64,000 nt of DNA from Neckera pumila (taxonomy: Eukaryota; Streptophyta; Bryopsida; Hypnales; Neckeraceae), in contig OZ018409.1 of NCBI GenBank assembly GCA_963969595.1, positions 2,172,501 to 2,236,500 of the forward strand, read 5' to 3'. Below, one piece after another: positions 10,129 through 23,650 of the stretch. Numbering within the stretch: the stretch's first letter is position 1; each line of letters begins with the position of its first letter. The notes below the pieces were generated by a model, which was not told the origin of the DNA, did not search any database, and saw nothing but the letters and a program-made list of their open reading frames with translations. The translations under genes were made by a program, and so were the position numbers.

Positions 10129-13100
10129 CGTTTCTACACTAGAGTTGGGTCAAATGTTCACCGAATGCTCGCCAAATTCTCCTCAACTGCGTCCCAAACT
10201 TGCGCGAAATCACGAATACTCAGCTACAAAGGGGATCGGGAATGGGGAAGAGACGAAGTGCCGGAGTGATCGTGGAGCAGAAGCGCAATGTAATTTAGCG
10301 GAATCGGAAGCTCCTGTTGCAATTTCTGTTGTCGGGGGGCGACTCTAAAATTCCTTTTTTGGTCCAGGAAGTTTTTCCTCTTCCTAGAAAGTGGGTTACA
10401 TATAGAAAGTTAGTTTGTTTTTTGTAATATACCGTACGTGTACTGGAGGTCATTTTCAGAATTAGGGAAATTTTGGATCGTGTCTAAAATTTTAAAAATT
10501 GTACAATGATTGCTGAAAATCTGAAACAAAATTCATTGTTGTTAATTTTGATTATCCAAAAATTATTCTTGAGAAAATTTAGAAAAAAGAATACATTTAT
10601 GCTTGAATAGAAAAAATCAATCCAAAATTAGGAGTGTTGCAAAATTAGAAAAAACAAAGTGCTAGAAAACAAGAAATCCAAATCATGGTGTCAAATTTTC
10701 AAACTACAAAAATTAATTAAACTATTTTGGCAGCAAGATGCCAAAACTGACCTATGCATATGGTAATGGGGAGTTTATAATGAAGCCTCTAGTTCTTATA
10801 GACACAATCTATAATTGGACATGAAGATAACTACACTTAATTTCGACCATTGTCTAAATCAAACCACTAGAGACTCTTGCCTGAAATGTTCTCCTACTAG
10901 TCACTAGAGTCTGTGGTCGGTTTTAGTCTAAACACCTAGTTTCAATACTTTGAAAATTTGTAGCTTATTCATATGGTGTCCCAAGAATGCATTCTATGAG
11001 AATCTAGAATCCTCTTTTGACTAATCTAAGTACCAATAAGGGCCTACAAAAAGTTTTTCAATATGATAATGGGAACCATGTCGGATTGCTTATTGGTGCA
11101 ACTTTAGGTGCAACTTTACATGAGATATTCCTAAGGTAGTTTGCCATAACACTCAATAGCCTTCAAAAAGGTTGCTTTAGGTCCTCATGCACGAAGTGCA
11201 TTCAATAGATTATTGATTTGCTTTTTATTATTGCTTTCAAAACTAATTGTTCTAATTAGTGCTTTGATCACTAATTATTTTTTAATACTATTCATCAATC
11301 ATTCTCATGCCATGTACCCCCATAGATATTGATGGAATTTAAAATATTTTATATCATTTTATTGGAAAGATGAAATGATGCAAAATATTCTACATCATTC
11401 TGATAAGGAAAGGGCAGCAAAGCTATAGACTATTGAATGTTATGCACATAGCTCAATGGATAACTTTCACATATCAATTTCTAATCATCTTTAGCAAGGA
11501 CCATTTGTGCCCCTATAAGCCAATATAATGAAGATATATGCATCTAAAATAGTCACCATTTACAATTGAGCCTAGTTAGTATTATTAAATATAAATTATT
11601 TGTATTAGATCTTATCACTAAGTGAACGGATGTTACATTGATGTTACATTAATATTACGTTGGACATCATTATTGAAAATATGGGAGGAGGGGGGGGGGG
11701 GGCGGGTACGTCACCTAAGATTTGTTCACTTATATGCTGATTGTTATATTGAACGCCACCTAAAACAAGGTTTTCTTATAGTGTATTGTCACTTTATGGC
11801 CATTATATATTAGCAATGTACATGGGTTGCAATAAACATCTACCGTTTTGTCTCAAAACAGCCTAGTATTGTGAGTATTGTGACTTTTGGAATAAATTTT
11901 TCTAAACAAGATATAATACACATAATTTGTAAAGCATTCAAAATAATATGATTATTCAAGCTTAGAAAAATTTATCTCTTAAAGCTATGCACAAAAAAAA
12001 GCGTGATGGAAAAAACAAGAAAATAGATACTTTAGAATTCATTTTTAGAAAATTGTAAAAAAATTCAAAAGAATAAACTATAAATTAAAGAATTTTTTAT
12101 TAACTTGAAGATGCCTTTTTGCAACCATTTGCATATTTTGGAAAAAAAATTGTGTTCATTGAACATATGCAAAGATAATACACTTTGAGCACATGTGGAA
12201 GGTGAACGCTTTATTAATTTTAGAAAATCTCTTGTAGGCTTATAGGCTTGTATAACTCTTGCCTCCCCTAGTTGGATCCTAGTTTCCATATGGGCTTTTG
12301 GTGTGTTTACAATAGTCTCCAACAACAACAACAAGCTTTGGAAAGAGAATGGTGACCACAATTATTAAAATTTAACCTTGAAACAACATTGAGAACACAA
12401 AGTGTCTGATGGATGTCAGAGAATCTAGACCTTCCATGTAAGACAAAATTGCAGAAAAAGAAGATCTTGCAAAGTAGTTTGATCTCTGATGAATGTTTTT
12501 GGTTTTAGATGATTCACATTGTACCCAAAAGGATGATTTCCTCAATGCCCAACCCGTCTTTACAAGGTTAAAAATATTCATTTTGCAAGTAGTAAAATAA
12601 TTGAAAAAGTTGGCACTTAGGTGATGCAAACAATGTAGCATATGACTTGCGGTGTGGAGCAGAGATTGTAGGTTGCATTAGGAAATGACAACGGTGCTAG
12701 TATGTGAGCCCAAGAATGCGAGCTTGTGAGCATTGAATTTGTAGTATAGGTACCTCTAATATAGATACCACACACTATAGAAGGTGTATGTATCATAAAC
12801 ACCTATAATATGGATATTTGTAACATATATATCTTATAATCATAGACGCTTTCTATAGTATGTACACCTATAACATCAATGTGTAGTATTCTAGGCTCAT
12901 GGGCTCATACTTCTATGCTCACATAATAGCAACCTTCTGCTTAGATCCCCTCAAAATAATATTTTTTACACCCCCCACCCCCGATATTATTTTTATAATA
13001 TATGCTAATATATTGGTATGAATATAGATTAGATACGTCTGGTCATTAGATAAGGACCGTATACATATGGATACAATATATGGTATATTTGGATACGACA

Positions 13101-15526
13101 TACAATCACATATCCCATATCAAGGGTTACATGCACATTCAAAAAAGATATATAGGTAGGGAATAATGAATTATACATATAAATTTTTTTTTTTTTTTTT
13201 TTTCTAATAGGAAGTAATAAAAATGAATAAAAATGTTTTTTGTTTTTGTTTTTAACTTGGGGAAATAAGAGGTGAAGGTGTCCTTTTAAGTTGCTATCAA
13301 CTCATATTAAGTAAAAACAACCATAATTGTCTATGGACCCATTTTTGACAAATAGGCTTCTTTTGAAAGTTTCTTATTTTAATGACTTTGAGTGTTTTCA
13401 CCTTATGCAAAGTATTATGCCATTCTCAGTTGTTGAAAATTCAACATAAAGGTTCATATTACATGAGAAATTGGCACTGACAAATTGACTTCATCTTTAA
13501 AGGACAAATTCCACAACCATATAGTCAAACTTCAAAAGCCTCTACTCTATATGCTCCATTTTGTTGCTATTCATTAGTGATTTTTAAAAGTTTTTATTTT
13601 GCACAAATTAAATGAAAAGTCTTTAATGTATTATAAAATTTCAAACCACCATAAAATTTTGAAGAAATAATAAAGAACTCATCTCAAATACAAAATATGC
13701 TAGAAATCATATATTAGAAGTACGTTATGATAGTAAAGAAAATCATAGTACCAAAAAATTCCATATCACTCTATATCTAGAAATTTGATTATAGATTCTT
13801 AACCTCGAAATTCAGTAAAAAAATTATTTTAAGCAAATTTCAAATTGTTCAATTGGAGAAGAAACTAGACTTCAGAAGCTTCTTTTTTTTGGTTTAGCTC
13901 AAAGGCAAAAGAAATTATTTTGAATGGTAAAATCATTTTTTAAGGTAAAATGATTCAAAGTATTTAACCCCGAAAGGATGTTGGCCTTTAACCAAGGTTA
14001 GTCACTCAAAAAGTCCTCACCAAGTGAAAAAAAAATTATTTTTTAAATTTTATTATGGTTGATTTATTATAAATTAAAATGATTTAGTCCTCACCAAGTC
14101 CTCACTAAAAGAGAGAACTTCAAACCATCTTCAATGTTCAGAAGTGTGCTTGCCATGGAGCCCCTTTTATGGCCTATTTGCACAAACATGGAGGATATAA
14201 AATAATGTATTTTTGATGCCCCTCACATGGAACAAGCCTGACTAGTGTAGAAATAGACCACCAAAATTTCATCTCTAAATCATTAAATTTGGGTAATCCT
14301 TAATACTAAAAACAAAAAACATTAAAAGTATGACAAATTAGAGAAGCGGACTTTTAAATACAAAATAAGTTTTTAAAATTTCTAAAAAATAATGGATACA
14401 TTTACAATCAAGGCATACACAAACACAAAAATTTCAAATTCATTAGAGTCATCAATGCTTCAAAACTTATAGCGGAAGACAAAACCGTTTGACAAAACGC
14501 TATTAAAACATTTTATGTTTCTTGCAATCACCTAGTTTGCATATGCTACCTGAGGTTGCCCACCTTGCCCAAAAAATTTCAAGCAGCATAACTTTTGATT
14601 CAGACACTTGATAAAAATTACTTATGTTTAGGAAATACATGTCCATATCTTGTGTCAAATTTTTGAAAAATCTATCCAAAATTGACTTTGTAGGAACTTG
14701 CTCAAATTTTCAAATTATTGTTCAACACCCACTTGGTCCTTTTGGCTACAAGTTATCTTTTGTGGTTGAACTTGGATAGTGAACTTGTATATAGAGTCAA
14801 AGACACAACAATGCATTACTCATTCAACCACTTCCCTTACCATCAAATCTCAACCAATATTAACTCTGAAAAATGTTTTTGAAAACTGAGAGGGTTGAAA
14901 AGAAGGTGTTAAAAATTCATGAGGATCCTTGCTCTATTTGGGGAGCCAAAGGATGATAAATCAGAAGCATCAAATTGTCAATATTGGTCAATTGGGATGA
15001 TGACTACTTCTTGTGCCACATTTGTTGATGATTCCATTTGTTGGAATCCATATTTGCCATTTATGGTAATGATCCAAGTGCCAATATAGCTTATCAACAA
15101 ATTCCTTTAGAAAAATAGGCAATTGATTGGCGTTTAGGTTGCTCAATTGTCTTTCAACGTAGGTGTTGTCGTGGTCAATGACCCCGTCAATGACAGCTCA
15201 CGAGTCGAGCAAAATGTTCCGTTAGTTGCCTTTGCCATAATGGAAACCCTTCATTATCAAGTATTACCGCAAGGTTAGGACATTGAGATCAATGTCTACC
15301 TTATTCAACTTGATCACAAGAATCTTAGTATGGACAAGATTGCTGGATTTGCTCCCTAGAATGACTAGTTTGAGGTCCAATTCTAACCTCAAGCATTCAA
15401 CAACTTTTTGTATTGGCCTCTCACTAATGTTGAACAACCACACAGATTGCTTCATGTGTCACGTTTCCACTCACTCTTGTAACCGCATCAAGACTCTTGT
15501 GGGAGTTGAGCTTCTTTTGTTCTGTT
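10129..15526. other. AT-rich intergenic DNA with decayed repeats
   Basis: 10129-10350 is GC-rich and probably the SDR 5' region. The rest holds no credible gene. It contains a G-run (11687-11702), a T-run (about 13183-13203), and a block at 12065-12361 that is similar, in inverted orientation, to 23108-23494: both translate to a shared YKPT..F...IK..PST..QSVL.LHM pattern, best read as one decayed repeat family. 14510-14535 carries a family C-like end (GTTTCTTGCAATCACC). Confidence 0.6.
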
Positions 15527-15780
15527 CATTAGAGGAGATTTGGGGCCTTTGGAAAACTACAAGTTCCCCTGCATTTCCAGACTATAGGAATGCAGCTGCA
15601 GCAGTTGGCTAATGTGGCATAGACTAAGCCACATCATTTTTGAAATAAATAAAATTTTTACGATATTTGAAAAATAAATAAATAAATAAATTCTAACAGC
15701 CTATACCGCTGTTTATAGAATCGGGCTAGGTTGGAGAACGCCTACAACGGCCCTCGAAAGGCCCCAAATCCCCTCTAATG
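15527..15780. mobile_element. Family B inverted-terminal element (254 bp)
   Basis: The left end reads CATTAGAGGAGATTTGGGGC and the reverse complement of the right end reads CATTAGAGGGGATTTGGGGC, followed on both sides by CTTT and a related GAAAACTAC/GAGGGCCG core. The interior has an AATAAATAAATA run. There is no coding capacity, so this is a miniature non-autonomous element. No clear target duplication is visible. Confidence 0.75.
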
Positions 15781-16058
15781 GCCAAAGGTCCAACTCCAAG
15801 AATGTAATGGTGAATGTTCATGATTGAGAGTGTGGAGGTCATTCGGAGTAGTGGGTGCAAATTTGTGTCGACCTTGGGGTGTAGTCATCATGGAGAGCTA
15901 AAAACAAAATTTTACAGACAGCTGAGAAACACAACTTTTGAAAGGAAGTATTTTCAGAAAGTATCATTGAGGGATTAACATAAAATCAAGGAGTAATGTG
16001 TTGAGGCAATTAGGAGGAATGCATCCTTAAGTTTTATCCCTGATTCTACTCTAACTTT

Positions 16059-16988
16059 TTAAACCCTAAAGTTCTACAACTATGTTTTCATAAAAAATGC
16101 TCAAAAATTGCCATTTTTAGAACAAGTATCCAATTTTTGAAAAAAAAACATTTTTTGTCACATGTAACCATAGGATCTTGTAGTACGCTGACTTGAGAAC
16201 ATGTGGTAAAAATTTCAGAAATTTCCACCGCGTGGATTGCAAGATATAAGCATTCAAATTCACTGAAATCATTTTTTGGCTCTGCAAAAACTAGGGCAGC
16301 TGCACTTTACAAGCTCACTTTTTGATGGAAAAATGTCCAAATGGTGGTGCTTCTTTGGATTCTTTTTCTTAGACAACTTGGCTACATGCTTGAAAAATTT
16401 ACTTCATTTGGAATTGTCCAACATATAGGAAAAAAATAGTAAGTAGATAGTAATAGAGAATGATTCAAATACTAAATTGTCAAGAATTAAATTATAGAAT
16501 TGAAAAATACCAATTCCAATGGTTGCAATGTTGTAATAAACAATCTACATCCTAGGATTTTATTTTTTTCATAAAACATTGAAAATTGAGTACGATAAAG
16601 GACTTCAAAGTTCATTTTAGAGTATAGAATCTATAACTGCCCACAAACTAAAAAGCTTCATAACTTTTGATTCATTGATCTAAATGGGATGATTCAAAGC
16701 TTTCTACGTATACATAACTCTAGAAAACCAATTTCAAATTTTTGTTCTTGAAAAAAGTGATGCTTTCTAATCTGTCCAAATTGCACAGTTACAAAAAAAA
16801 GTAACACATTAGGCCATAATTTTTTACTCACGTTTCCAAATGTCAAGAAATTTATTGCTTATGAAAGATATTCCTTGCACCCACCTTCTATTAAAATTTC
16901 AGCCTAAAATATGAAAATCCCTAGTCACGCATACCTGCCCAAAATTTCTATACAACCAAAAAATGCATGCCGGTCCTTTGGAGGTTAT
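16059..16988 (-). mobile_element. Family A element (0.93 kb)
   Basis: Ends are TTAAACCCTAAAG at 16059 and, on the other strand from 16988, ATAACCTCCAAAGGACC. The whole segment is similar to the reverse complement of 25860-26793; shared landmarks include a block for 'ATCTTGTAGTA' and the GCATGC near the end. AT-rich and non-coding. Confidence 0.65.
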
Positions 16989-17090
16989 CCCTGTAAGGAC
17001 ATTGTGGACCTTATAGGATTAATGTGATTGCTCGGAAGACAATTTTAGCAAAGGTCCAGTAGTTTGAATGTAAGATAGGTGTGCTCCAGT

Positions 17091-17254
17091 CCACAATCAT
17101 TAGAAAAAGAGTGAGGCCTCAAGAGGGCCGCCAGACTCTAGCTCAGTAGTGGAATTTTTTTTATTTTTTTATTTACACTTTTGTCACTTTTGGCAATGCT
17201 GGTCTAGATTCTGGCAAACCTCTTGAAGCCCCACTCATTTTCTAGTGATTGTGG
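17091..17254. mobile_element. Short family B-like element with about 50-bp inverted ends
   Basis: The left end CCACAATCATTAGAAAAAGA and the reverse complement of the right end CCACAATCACTAGAAAATGA match at 18 of 20 bases, and the similarity continues through GTGAGGCCTCAAGAGG versus GTGGGGCTTCAAGAGG to CTCTAGC/TCTAGAC. The centre is a T-rich 50 bp. Nearly all of the element is terminal repeat. Confidence 0.8.
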
Positions 17255-19317
17255 CAAGTAGGCAAGATATTCTAGAGTATATCATTGAAGAGAGGGTCAA
17301 ATTAAACATAACATTGTTAACAAGAACACTCAGTGTCCCTATTCCATGTCAACTTTCATGCAAGAAACATAACATTATTAACGTTCAGTGGGGGGGTCCC
17401 TTTTGCTCCCCCAACATCAAGACCCCCCAAGCCACTGACGTGCATCCTGTCAGATCTACAGTGCTGCATGAACCAATGGAATTTCTTGAATTATAACTAA
17501 AGTCCCCCCAGGCATCCAAGGGGGATTATCACTCATGTCAGAGGGAAACCAGAGGCTTGGTTAACAATGTTATGAAAGCTCTCTGCCGAACCACTCAACG
17601 TGCAGGATTTTACTCAAAGTTACTCTCCAAATATCCCATAGGGAATTGTTTTGGGTATCCTGAGGAGGAGGAGAGAGCACAAGTAAACAAAGAGATTTGA
17701 GTGTACGTGCCTACTTCTACAATGAAAGTCAAATTCTTTCATTTCTGCTTCATTTCTGAAAAATGAAACAAAGCTTTCGAGGCTGACTCCACATGCATAA
17801 GCATCCAAGAGTATCCTTTCCAAACAGTGGTACATTCAAGACACTGTACTGTACAGTCCTGTACAATACAGTGGGCTACCAAAAAGATACATGGTAAGGT
17901 AGCAGTAGTCAATCATTTAAGCAATTTTCGAGCAGATTGTGAGTAGTATGAAGTGGTGGAAATTTTCAGAATTTTATTCCCAGAATTGAAATTACTGTGA
18001 ATTTTGGGAGCTAGAAAATGCACTTCACCAGTAGCCAATGTCTAGAGTCTTCCAATTCGGATCATTCAAGAATGCTCACTACTTCGAGACATGTGTCATA
18101 ACCTTTTCTAGTTCCAACCTTGAAAAGGACAAAAAAACAACATTCCAAGCTTGATTTCCAACCTAAAGTTGGAAATAGTGCACCCTACAGGTTGGGTATT
18201 GGGCGTGGTTGACAACTCGTGCTTCTACCTTAATTTTGCCCATTCAATTTTCTTTGCATAATATAAAACAAGGTTACCATTTTTTGTTTTGCACAATCAA
18301 CATTGATATCTTACGCAATCCCCCTCAAGCATACCAAATTTTCAATTTTAGTAAACCAAAACTCCATTTTTAGTGAATTTTTTGAAAACAATTTAACGAT
18401 TTTACATAAAAATTTATAGAAAATATTGGTGATAAATTCTTCAAATTTGTTTGCGGAGATATGTAGAAAACATCCGTGCGCACATCTTTCCTTGGAAAAG
18501 CATCTCCATGAAAATTTTACAATCCCCTCCAAAGAGATTTCACTGGGGGCATGACTCAAATTTACACTTTAATTTGAAATAGTATATACGTTTAATACCA
18601 ACAAACATTAAACACGTGTAACAATTTAAAAAAAAATTGAGTAAAACCCTTCATATAGAATCTGAGATTGTGTTTCAAATTATATACTATGTAAACTGAA
18701 AAATGTGGCTTCAAATATATTTCCTTCACTTTTCTTCCTTCTAAATCATGGTTTCAAATATATTCCCTTCACTTTTCTTCCTTCTAAATCATGGTTTTAA
18801 ATACATTTCCTTCACTTTTCTTCCTTCTAAATCATTATAGATTTCATAATATTTGGAGTGGAATTCATCAGCAAACATCAATTCTATAGGGACATTTCTT
18901 TTCTTTTCTTCCTATATTTAAGAGCTCATTAGAGTCATCTTTTTATTACATCAACACAAATAATAGTCACCTCACTTACTTCTGTCAGACTTTGGACCTA
19001 AGGTAGTAGCACCTTAACCCCTAAGAAACCAATTTTGTTTTTTCCTTGACTTTCTATTGGATTCTTCAACACAAATATTTTTTAATTCCAAGTTTGCAGT
19101 GCAAATTTTTTTCACAAATGGTGGTCAAAGTCATTTAAAATTGTAGGCCAGATATTAGAATAAATTTGGGCCCTGTGCAGGGTTGTTTGACTTTCAGATG
19201 CGGTGCAATAATAAAACAAATAAAACAAATACTTCTTTAATTGTCAATCCCATAGAACACACAAGTTGACACAATTAGCAAGATTCTGTGTGACAAGATT
19301 TGGGTTGATTTTTTCTC
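17255..19317. other. Intergenic DNA
   Basis: No credible gene. The ORFs at 17245-17496 and 18311-18559 have no domain character. Contains the three-copy 43-bp tandem repeat listed separately and a family A-like end (CTTAACCCCTAAGAAACC) near 19013. Confidence 0.55.
18706..18834. repeat. Three tandem copies of a 43-bp unit
   Basis: Units start at 18706, 18749 and 18792; each contains TTCCTTCACTTTTCTTCCTT or a one-base variant followed by CTAAATCAT. Only a few substitutions distinguish them. Confidence 0.9.
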
Positions 19318-19350
19318 CATGAACACTGAATTAGACATTTTTGCACTTGG
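19318..19350 (-). repeat. 33-bp block shared with 33307-33339 (inverted)
   Basis: CATGAACACTGAATTAG continuing to GCACTTGG differs from the reverse complement of 33307-33339 at only two positions. In both places it lies a few hundred bases after the 3' end of a broken TE-like gene, on the sense side, so it may be part of a shared transposon 3' end. Confidence 0.6.
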
Positions 19351-19628
19351 AGGGGGCAACATTGCACTTGGCTAGTACGGCATCTAAAATGGATAGTCTC
19401 AAATGTTGAGGGGGGGAGGGATTACTGAAAACATCATTTGTTCTTAGTAGGTGAAATTGCTTGGTGAAAAGTTGTCAAACACTCCATTTTTATAATTACT
19501 TCATGAAAACCTTTCACACTTTCCACTCCACACTACTTTTAAGACATATTACTTTGCGCTTCACACTCAAGTACTTCTACATACCTACAACTACAAGGTG
19601 AAAGAGCACTGCATAATATCATACTTCA

Positions 19629-22600
19629 CTAATACATATTCAAATCATTCTGCAGACGTTCATCATCTAGGTTCTCCATCTGCATTGCCATGTATTCTAG
19701 AAGATGCACTTTAGCCTCTGGTGGAATGATCACTGTCTCCTCTGTTTGTACACCATACACTGTAATCTTGGAACCTATAACATGATCACTTCTTCCTTGA
19801 TGAAGGACATCCGTCCATGAATATATAGCGGCTTCTTTCTCGATCCAGCCCAACATCTCACCAGACGATTCCCATGTTGACTCCATACAGTTTGTGTACC
19901 TCACTCGGTTACTACCTGCTTCATCATGTGCTCCAGGTCTCATAGTAGGCCAATACCACAGGACCTTCATCTTTGAGGCCCACGTCCCCTGACCGAATTC
20001 TAGCACCTTCTCTAAAAAAAGGGGTACTCCTCCTCTTACTTCCGCTAGTTCTACGGTAAGGGCTATATATTGCCCTACAACAACGTCATTCTCTGGATTG
20101 AATGGAGGAAACGGATCTTCCTCTGCATCTTGTCGTAGCTCTGATATAACTTCATTCCTTCTGCCTCGAATCCTCCCCCCAGTCACTCTTCGTGATGTTG
20201 CTTGTGCAGGTCTATCTCTACGGGGTCCAAAATACCCCCTCCTCTCAGAATTTGGCATTGTTGCCATAATCTTATCAACGGCTGCACTCTTCATTCTATT
20301 TCCATCCTCATCAACAACTGCACTTGGAATTGTACCTCCTTCCACGTCAAGAACACTTCCACCGTCCATGTTTTGGTTCAAAACATCGCTGGGTCAAAAT
20401 GGTAAATCACGGACGCCTTCTCTATTTTGTTGTGGAAATTCTTCCAAATAATCCTTGAATTCTTCTATTTCGTCCACCACTTCCATGTTCCTGATCGGAT
20501 TGAAGCCTCTGTCTATCATCTTCTTTTTGTATGCAATGAACTCGTCCAATGGTTTCAATTCCCTCTGATCAGCTGCAAACACCTCCGCAAGGTCCGGTTT
20601 CTCTGCTACGCTTGGCAGTGAGTTCAGGCACAAATGCCCTCTCGCTGGGCCCCACTCATCTGTGCAAAAATGCTTGTGTTGCACACGGACCAATCCATTC
20701 TCCAAGTAAAACCTCATATGGTGTAGAAATGTGATGCCCGTCAGTGATTCCCCTCCTCGTAGTAATTGAGGTGCGATAAATGCCTTCCAGTCGCAAACGT
20801 GCTCAAACTTGCAAGCACTCACAAAAGCCTCTGTGTATGACGTTCCCTTCTCCTTTAGCTGCAACATCTCTGTTAAAGTGTCTATGTCTTTCCTCTTCAG
20901 TACATTCAAAATCACATTGAATCTCTGATCGATGTCCTCATGTGTGTGGCCCACTATCAAAAAACAAAGATGCACTTCTTTGAAGAAACCAAATCCAACT
21001 AGTGCAGCACACATGGCAAACATGTAAGCATTCTTGTTCTCCCTCGTGGTGTTATCCGCTTGAATCTTCAACGTCGGTGGCAATGATCCCTTCCTTCACT
21101 TCAAGTCGCATATGACGTTCATCACCGACGTTATGACTTGATTGCTATCATACTTGTGGTGAGCATCTATCCACACGTTTGCATACAGGCCGATACCATG
21201 TATAAGTACACCACACAAATGAGTCTTCACAAATCAAAATTCGATGTTCTTTACAGTCTGCCTCATCTTCGGTATCGTGGTTGTATTCTGATCCATACCA
21301 TCCACAATCAAACACATGAAAAAGTCCGGAGTAATCATCGCAGACCTCTTGAACAACCAATAATCTTGCCTCTTTTCCATTTGATATCGAATGTGCAGCA
21401 CGTACAGCTCTTTTATCTTCATCTTTGCAACTGCATTTGTCATGGATTTCGTCCACACTTATACTCCCAACAATGATAGTACTTCAAAAATCGGGAGAAA
21501 GGTAGAATTTGCAGATGCAGAAATTCCTTCCGCCAAAGCCGACGAAACGAGGTCTTTGACAAATCCGACCCGTCCACTAGTTTCTTCACTTCTTTGTTCA
21601 CATACTAAAAAACATCCAACTTGCTAGTATTCATTGGCAGTAGAATCAGCGGTAGCACCACATTGTCCATTTTCCTGCAAATCGATCGATGGAGCTGTTG
21701 ACAACCTGCTTTGTTGACAAAAACGTTGAGGCTTTCTCTAGCTATTGACATTTTTGCACTTTCCCTTTGCTGACACCTGTTTCCATGAACGGCTGCCACT
21801 CTGCCATATGCAGCATGTGCTGTCTTCAATTGCTTCAAATGCCTCTGAGAATAACCCAACGTCGCAGCGTAGTATGCATTGCACACGACTCTGCCAGCAA
21901 GTTTCGTCACGTACTTGTCTCTGGTTTGACCCTCCATGCGAGTGTAAAAGGCATTTAGCATTTGCATTATCCAAGTAGCGCGTGCTTTGTACTTCTGCCC
22001 CCAGGCCATATACAGTTGGTCCAATACATATTTTGCATCTACATCACGCAAACAATTGCGTTTACATGCTCTCTTCTCCTTTGCACACATAACACTGTCA
22101 AGAGTAACTTTTTGACTAGCAGACTCTCCCCTCTCCCTTGGACTTCTCACCCTTGCCCTTCGATTTGCCATGGAATACCTCCTCCTCGAAGCATGGTTAG
22201 GTAGTCCTTCACTTCTTGTGAGATCCGTAGTATTGCCTTCAGAGGATTGTGTCTTAGGAGAACTTCTTTCAGGTGTGCTTTCTCCACCTTGACTTGGTGG
22301 CATGAAATCAAATGTGCTTGGATTGTCATCCACATCATGAAAATCAAACACCGGTGCAAAGACTAGAAGAAAGGAGAAATTTGGCCCCTCCCTTGCATTT
22401 GATGTCGTTGTTCTCACCTCGGAGGGAAGCGCATAACAAACTAAAGCACGACGTCAACGTATAACCTTACCTACACAATCTCCCATAGTTCTTCCTACCA
22501 ACTCCCCAACCCATTCTGTTTCCTGTATAGCACGTGTTATACGAATCGCAATTTCAAAAGGACATAATTTCATGTAGTGAAGTTTATCACCGCATGCAAA

Positions 22601-22831
22601 ATTGGTATCCAGTACGCCAGCTCCAACAACACGTCCTTCGTCTCCAAGAAGTTGAACCATGCCATTCGTAGACTATGGTTCTCCACCCACAGGTGCACGA
22701 TTTTCTTGTTCGAAAAGTCTTCCCTGTACCACATGTGCCAATCTTTCCCCTACGCTCCTTCGCTCTGTTGCAACCACCGTAGTACCCACAACATTGAAAA
22801 CCACTGGACTTCCAAATGCTTCCGATGCCAT
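19629..22831 (-). pseudogene. Broken DUF7869-type transposon-derived gene
   Basis: Read on the minus strand from ATG 22829-22831: an N-terminal segment (GRVVGAGVLDTNFACGDKLH) closing with ETEWVGELVGRTMGDCVGK, then a segment from 22417 with a Cys/Arg-rich part and GRVVCNAYYAATLGYSQRHL, then at 21458 the core block with LIVDGMDQNTTTIPK, then QADNTTRENKNAYMF and VGHTHEDIDQRFN (20.9-21.1 kb), and a C-terminal VGQYIALTVELAEV...VLWYWP region to 19629. This is the order found in DUF7869 proteins, which are widespread and transposon-like in plants and oomycetes. Breaks seen: an in-frame stop near 22670, a frameshift between 21605 and 21458, TGA near 21236, TGA near 21095 and TGA at 20394-20396. Conserved Asp/Asn/His residues remain, but the gene is dead. 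GC content exceeds the flanks. Confidence 0.8.
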
Positions 22832-22909
22832 TCCCTTTTGTCACTGGCACATTACAGTCACGTATTTTCTTTAGAACTTTATTATTTTGAATTTGTTTAC
22901 AAATCAATA

Positions 22910-23650
22910 CCCTTAGGGTCGTTGCAAGAAACACTTGTCCTTTTTGGTGTCCCCTTGGCCTTAGACACATACATTTTTACTCATAACTTTTGCGTTGTAT
23001 GTCTTTTTCTCATGAAATTTGAAATGAAGGTACATATGGTAATTTCAAACATTGTGTAATTTTTCCAATCTCTTAAAATTAGTTTACTATTTTGAAACTG
23101 CCCCTGATTGGATGTCTACTTTGACCTTTTTGGAGGTTTTCAGTACTATTTTCAATTCAAAAATGCAAATTTAGAGGTGAAAATCAGTATGCAAGGAGTT
23201 CTACTAGAATTATACAAGCCTACAAAGAAATTTTCAAAAACAATAAAGTATCCACCTTCTACATATGTTCAAAGTGTACTACCTTTGCACATGTGCAGAG
23301 AATACAATTTTTTTTTCCCAAAAGTAAAAATTGTTGAGGAGAAGCACCTCGAAGTTAGAAAAAATGGATTTTTTTTCTCTAATTTTTTTATTTGTACACA
23401 ATATTTTCTGAAAATAGAATCCCATGTTATGTATTTCCTTGCATTTTCTATCACTCTTAGAATGTGCATAATTTTTAGAGATAACTTTCTTTAGGTCTGC
23501 ATTTTAACATACATATTTATTTGAGTGCATTATAAATTTTCTATATTTTATTTTATTTTTAGAAATTTTATACCAAAAGTCACAGTACTCTAGTACTAAG
23601 GTTGTTTTCAGCCAAAACCGGCAGGTGTTTCTTGCAACTACCCTTTAGTG
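22910..23650. mobile_element. Family C inverted-terminal element (0.74 kb)
   Basis: The left end reads CCCTTAGGGTCGTTGCAAGA(AACACTTG) and the reverse complement of the right end reads CACTAAAGGGTAGTTGCAAG(AAACACCTG). Interior is AT-rich and non-coding; the ORF at 23108-23494 is repeat sequence. It starts less than 80 bp upstream of the broken DUF7869 gene. Confidence 0.75.
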
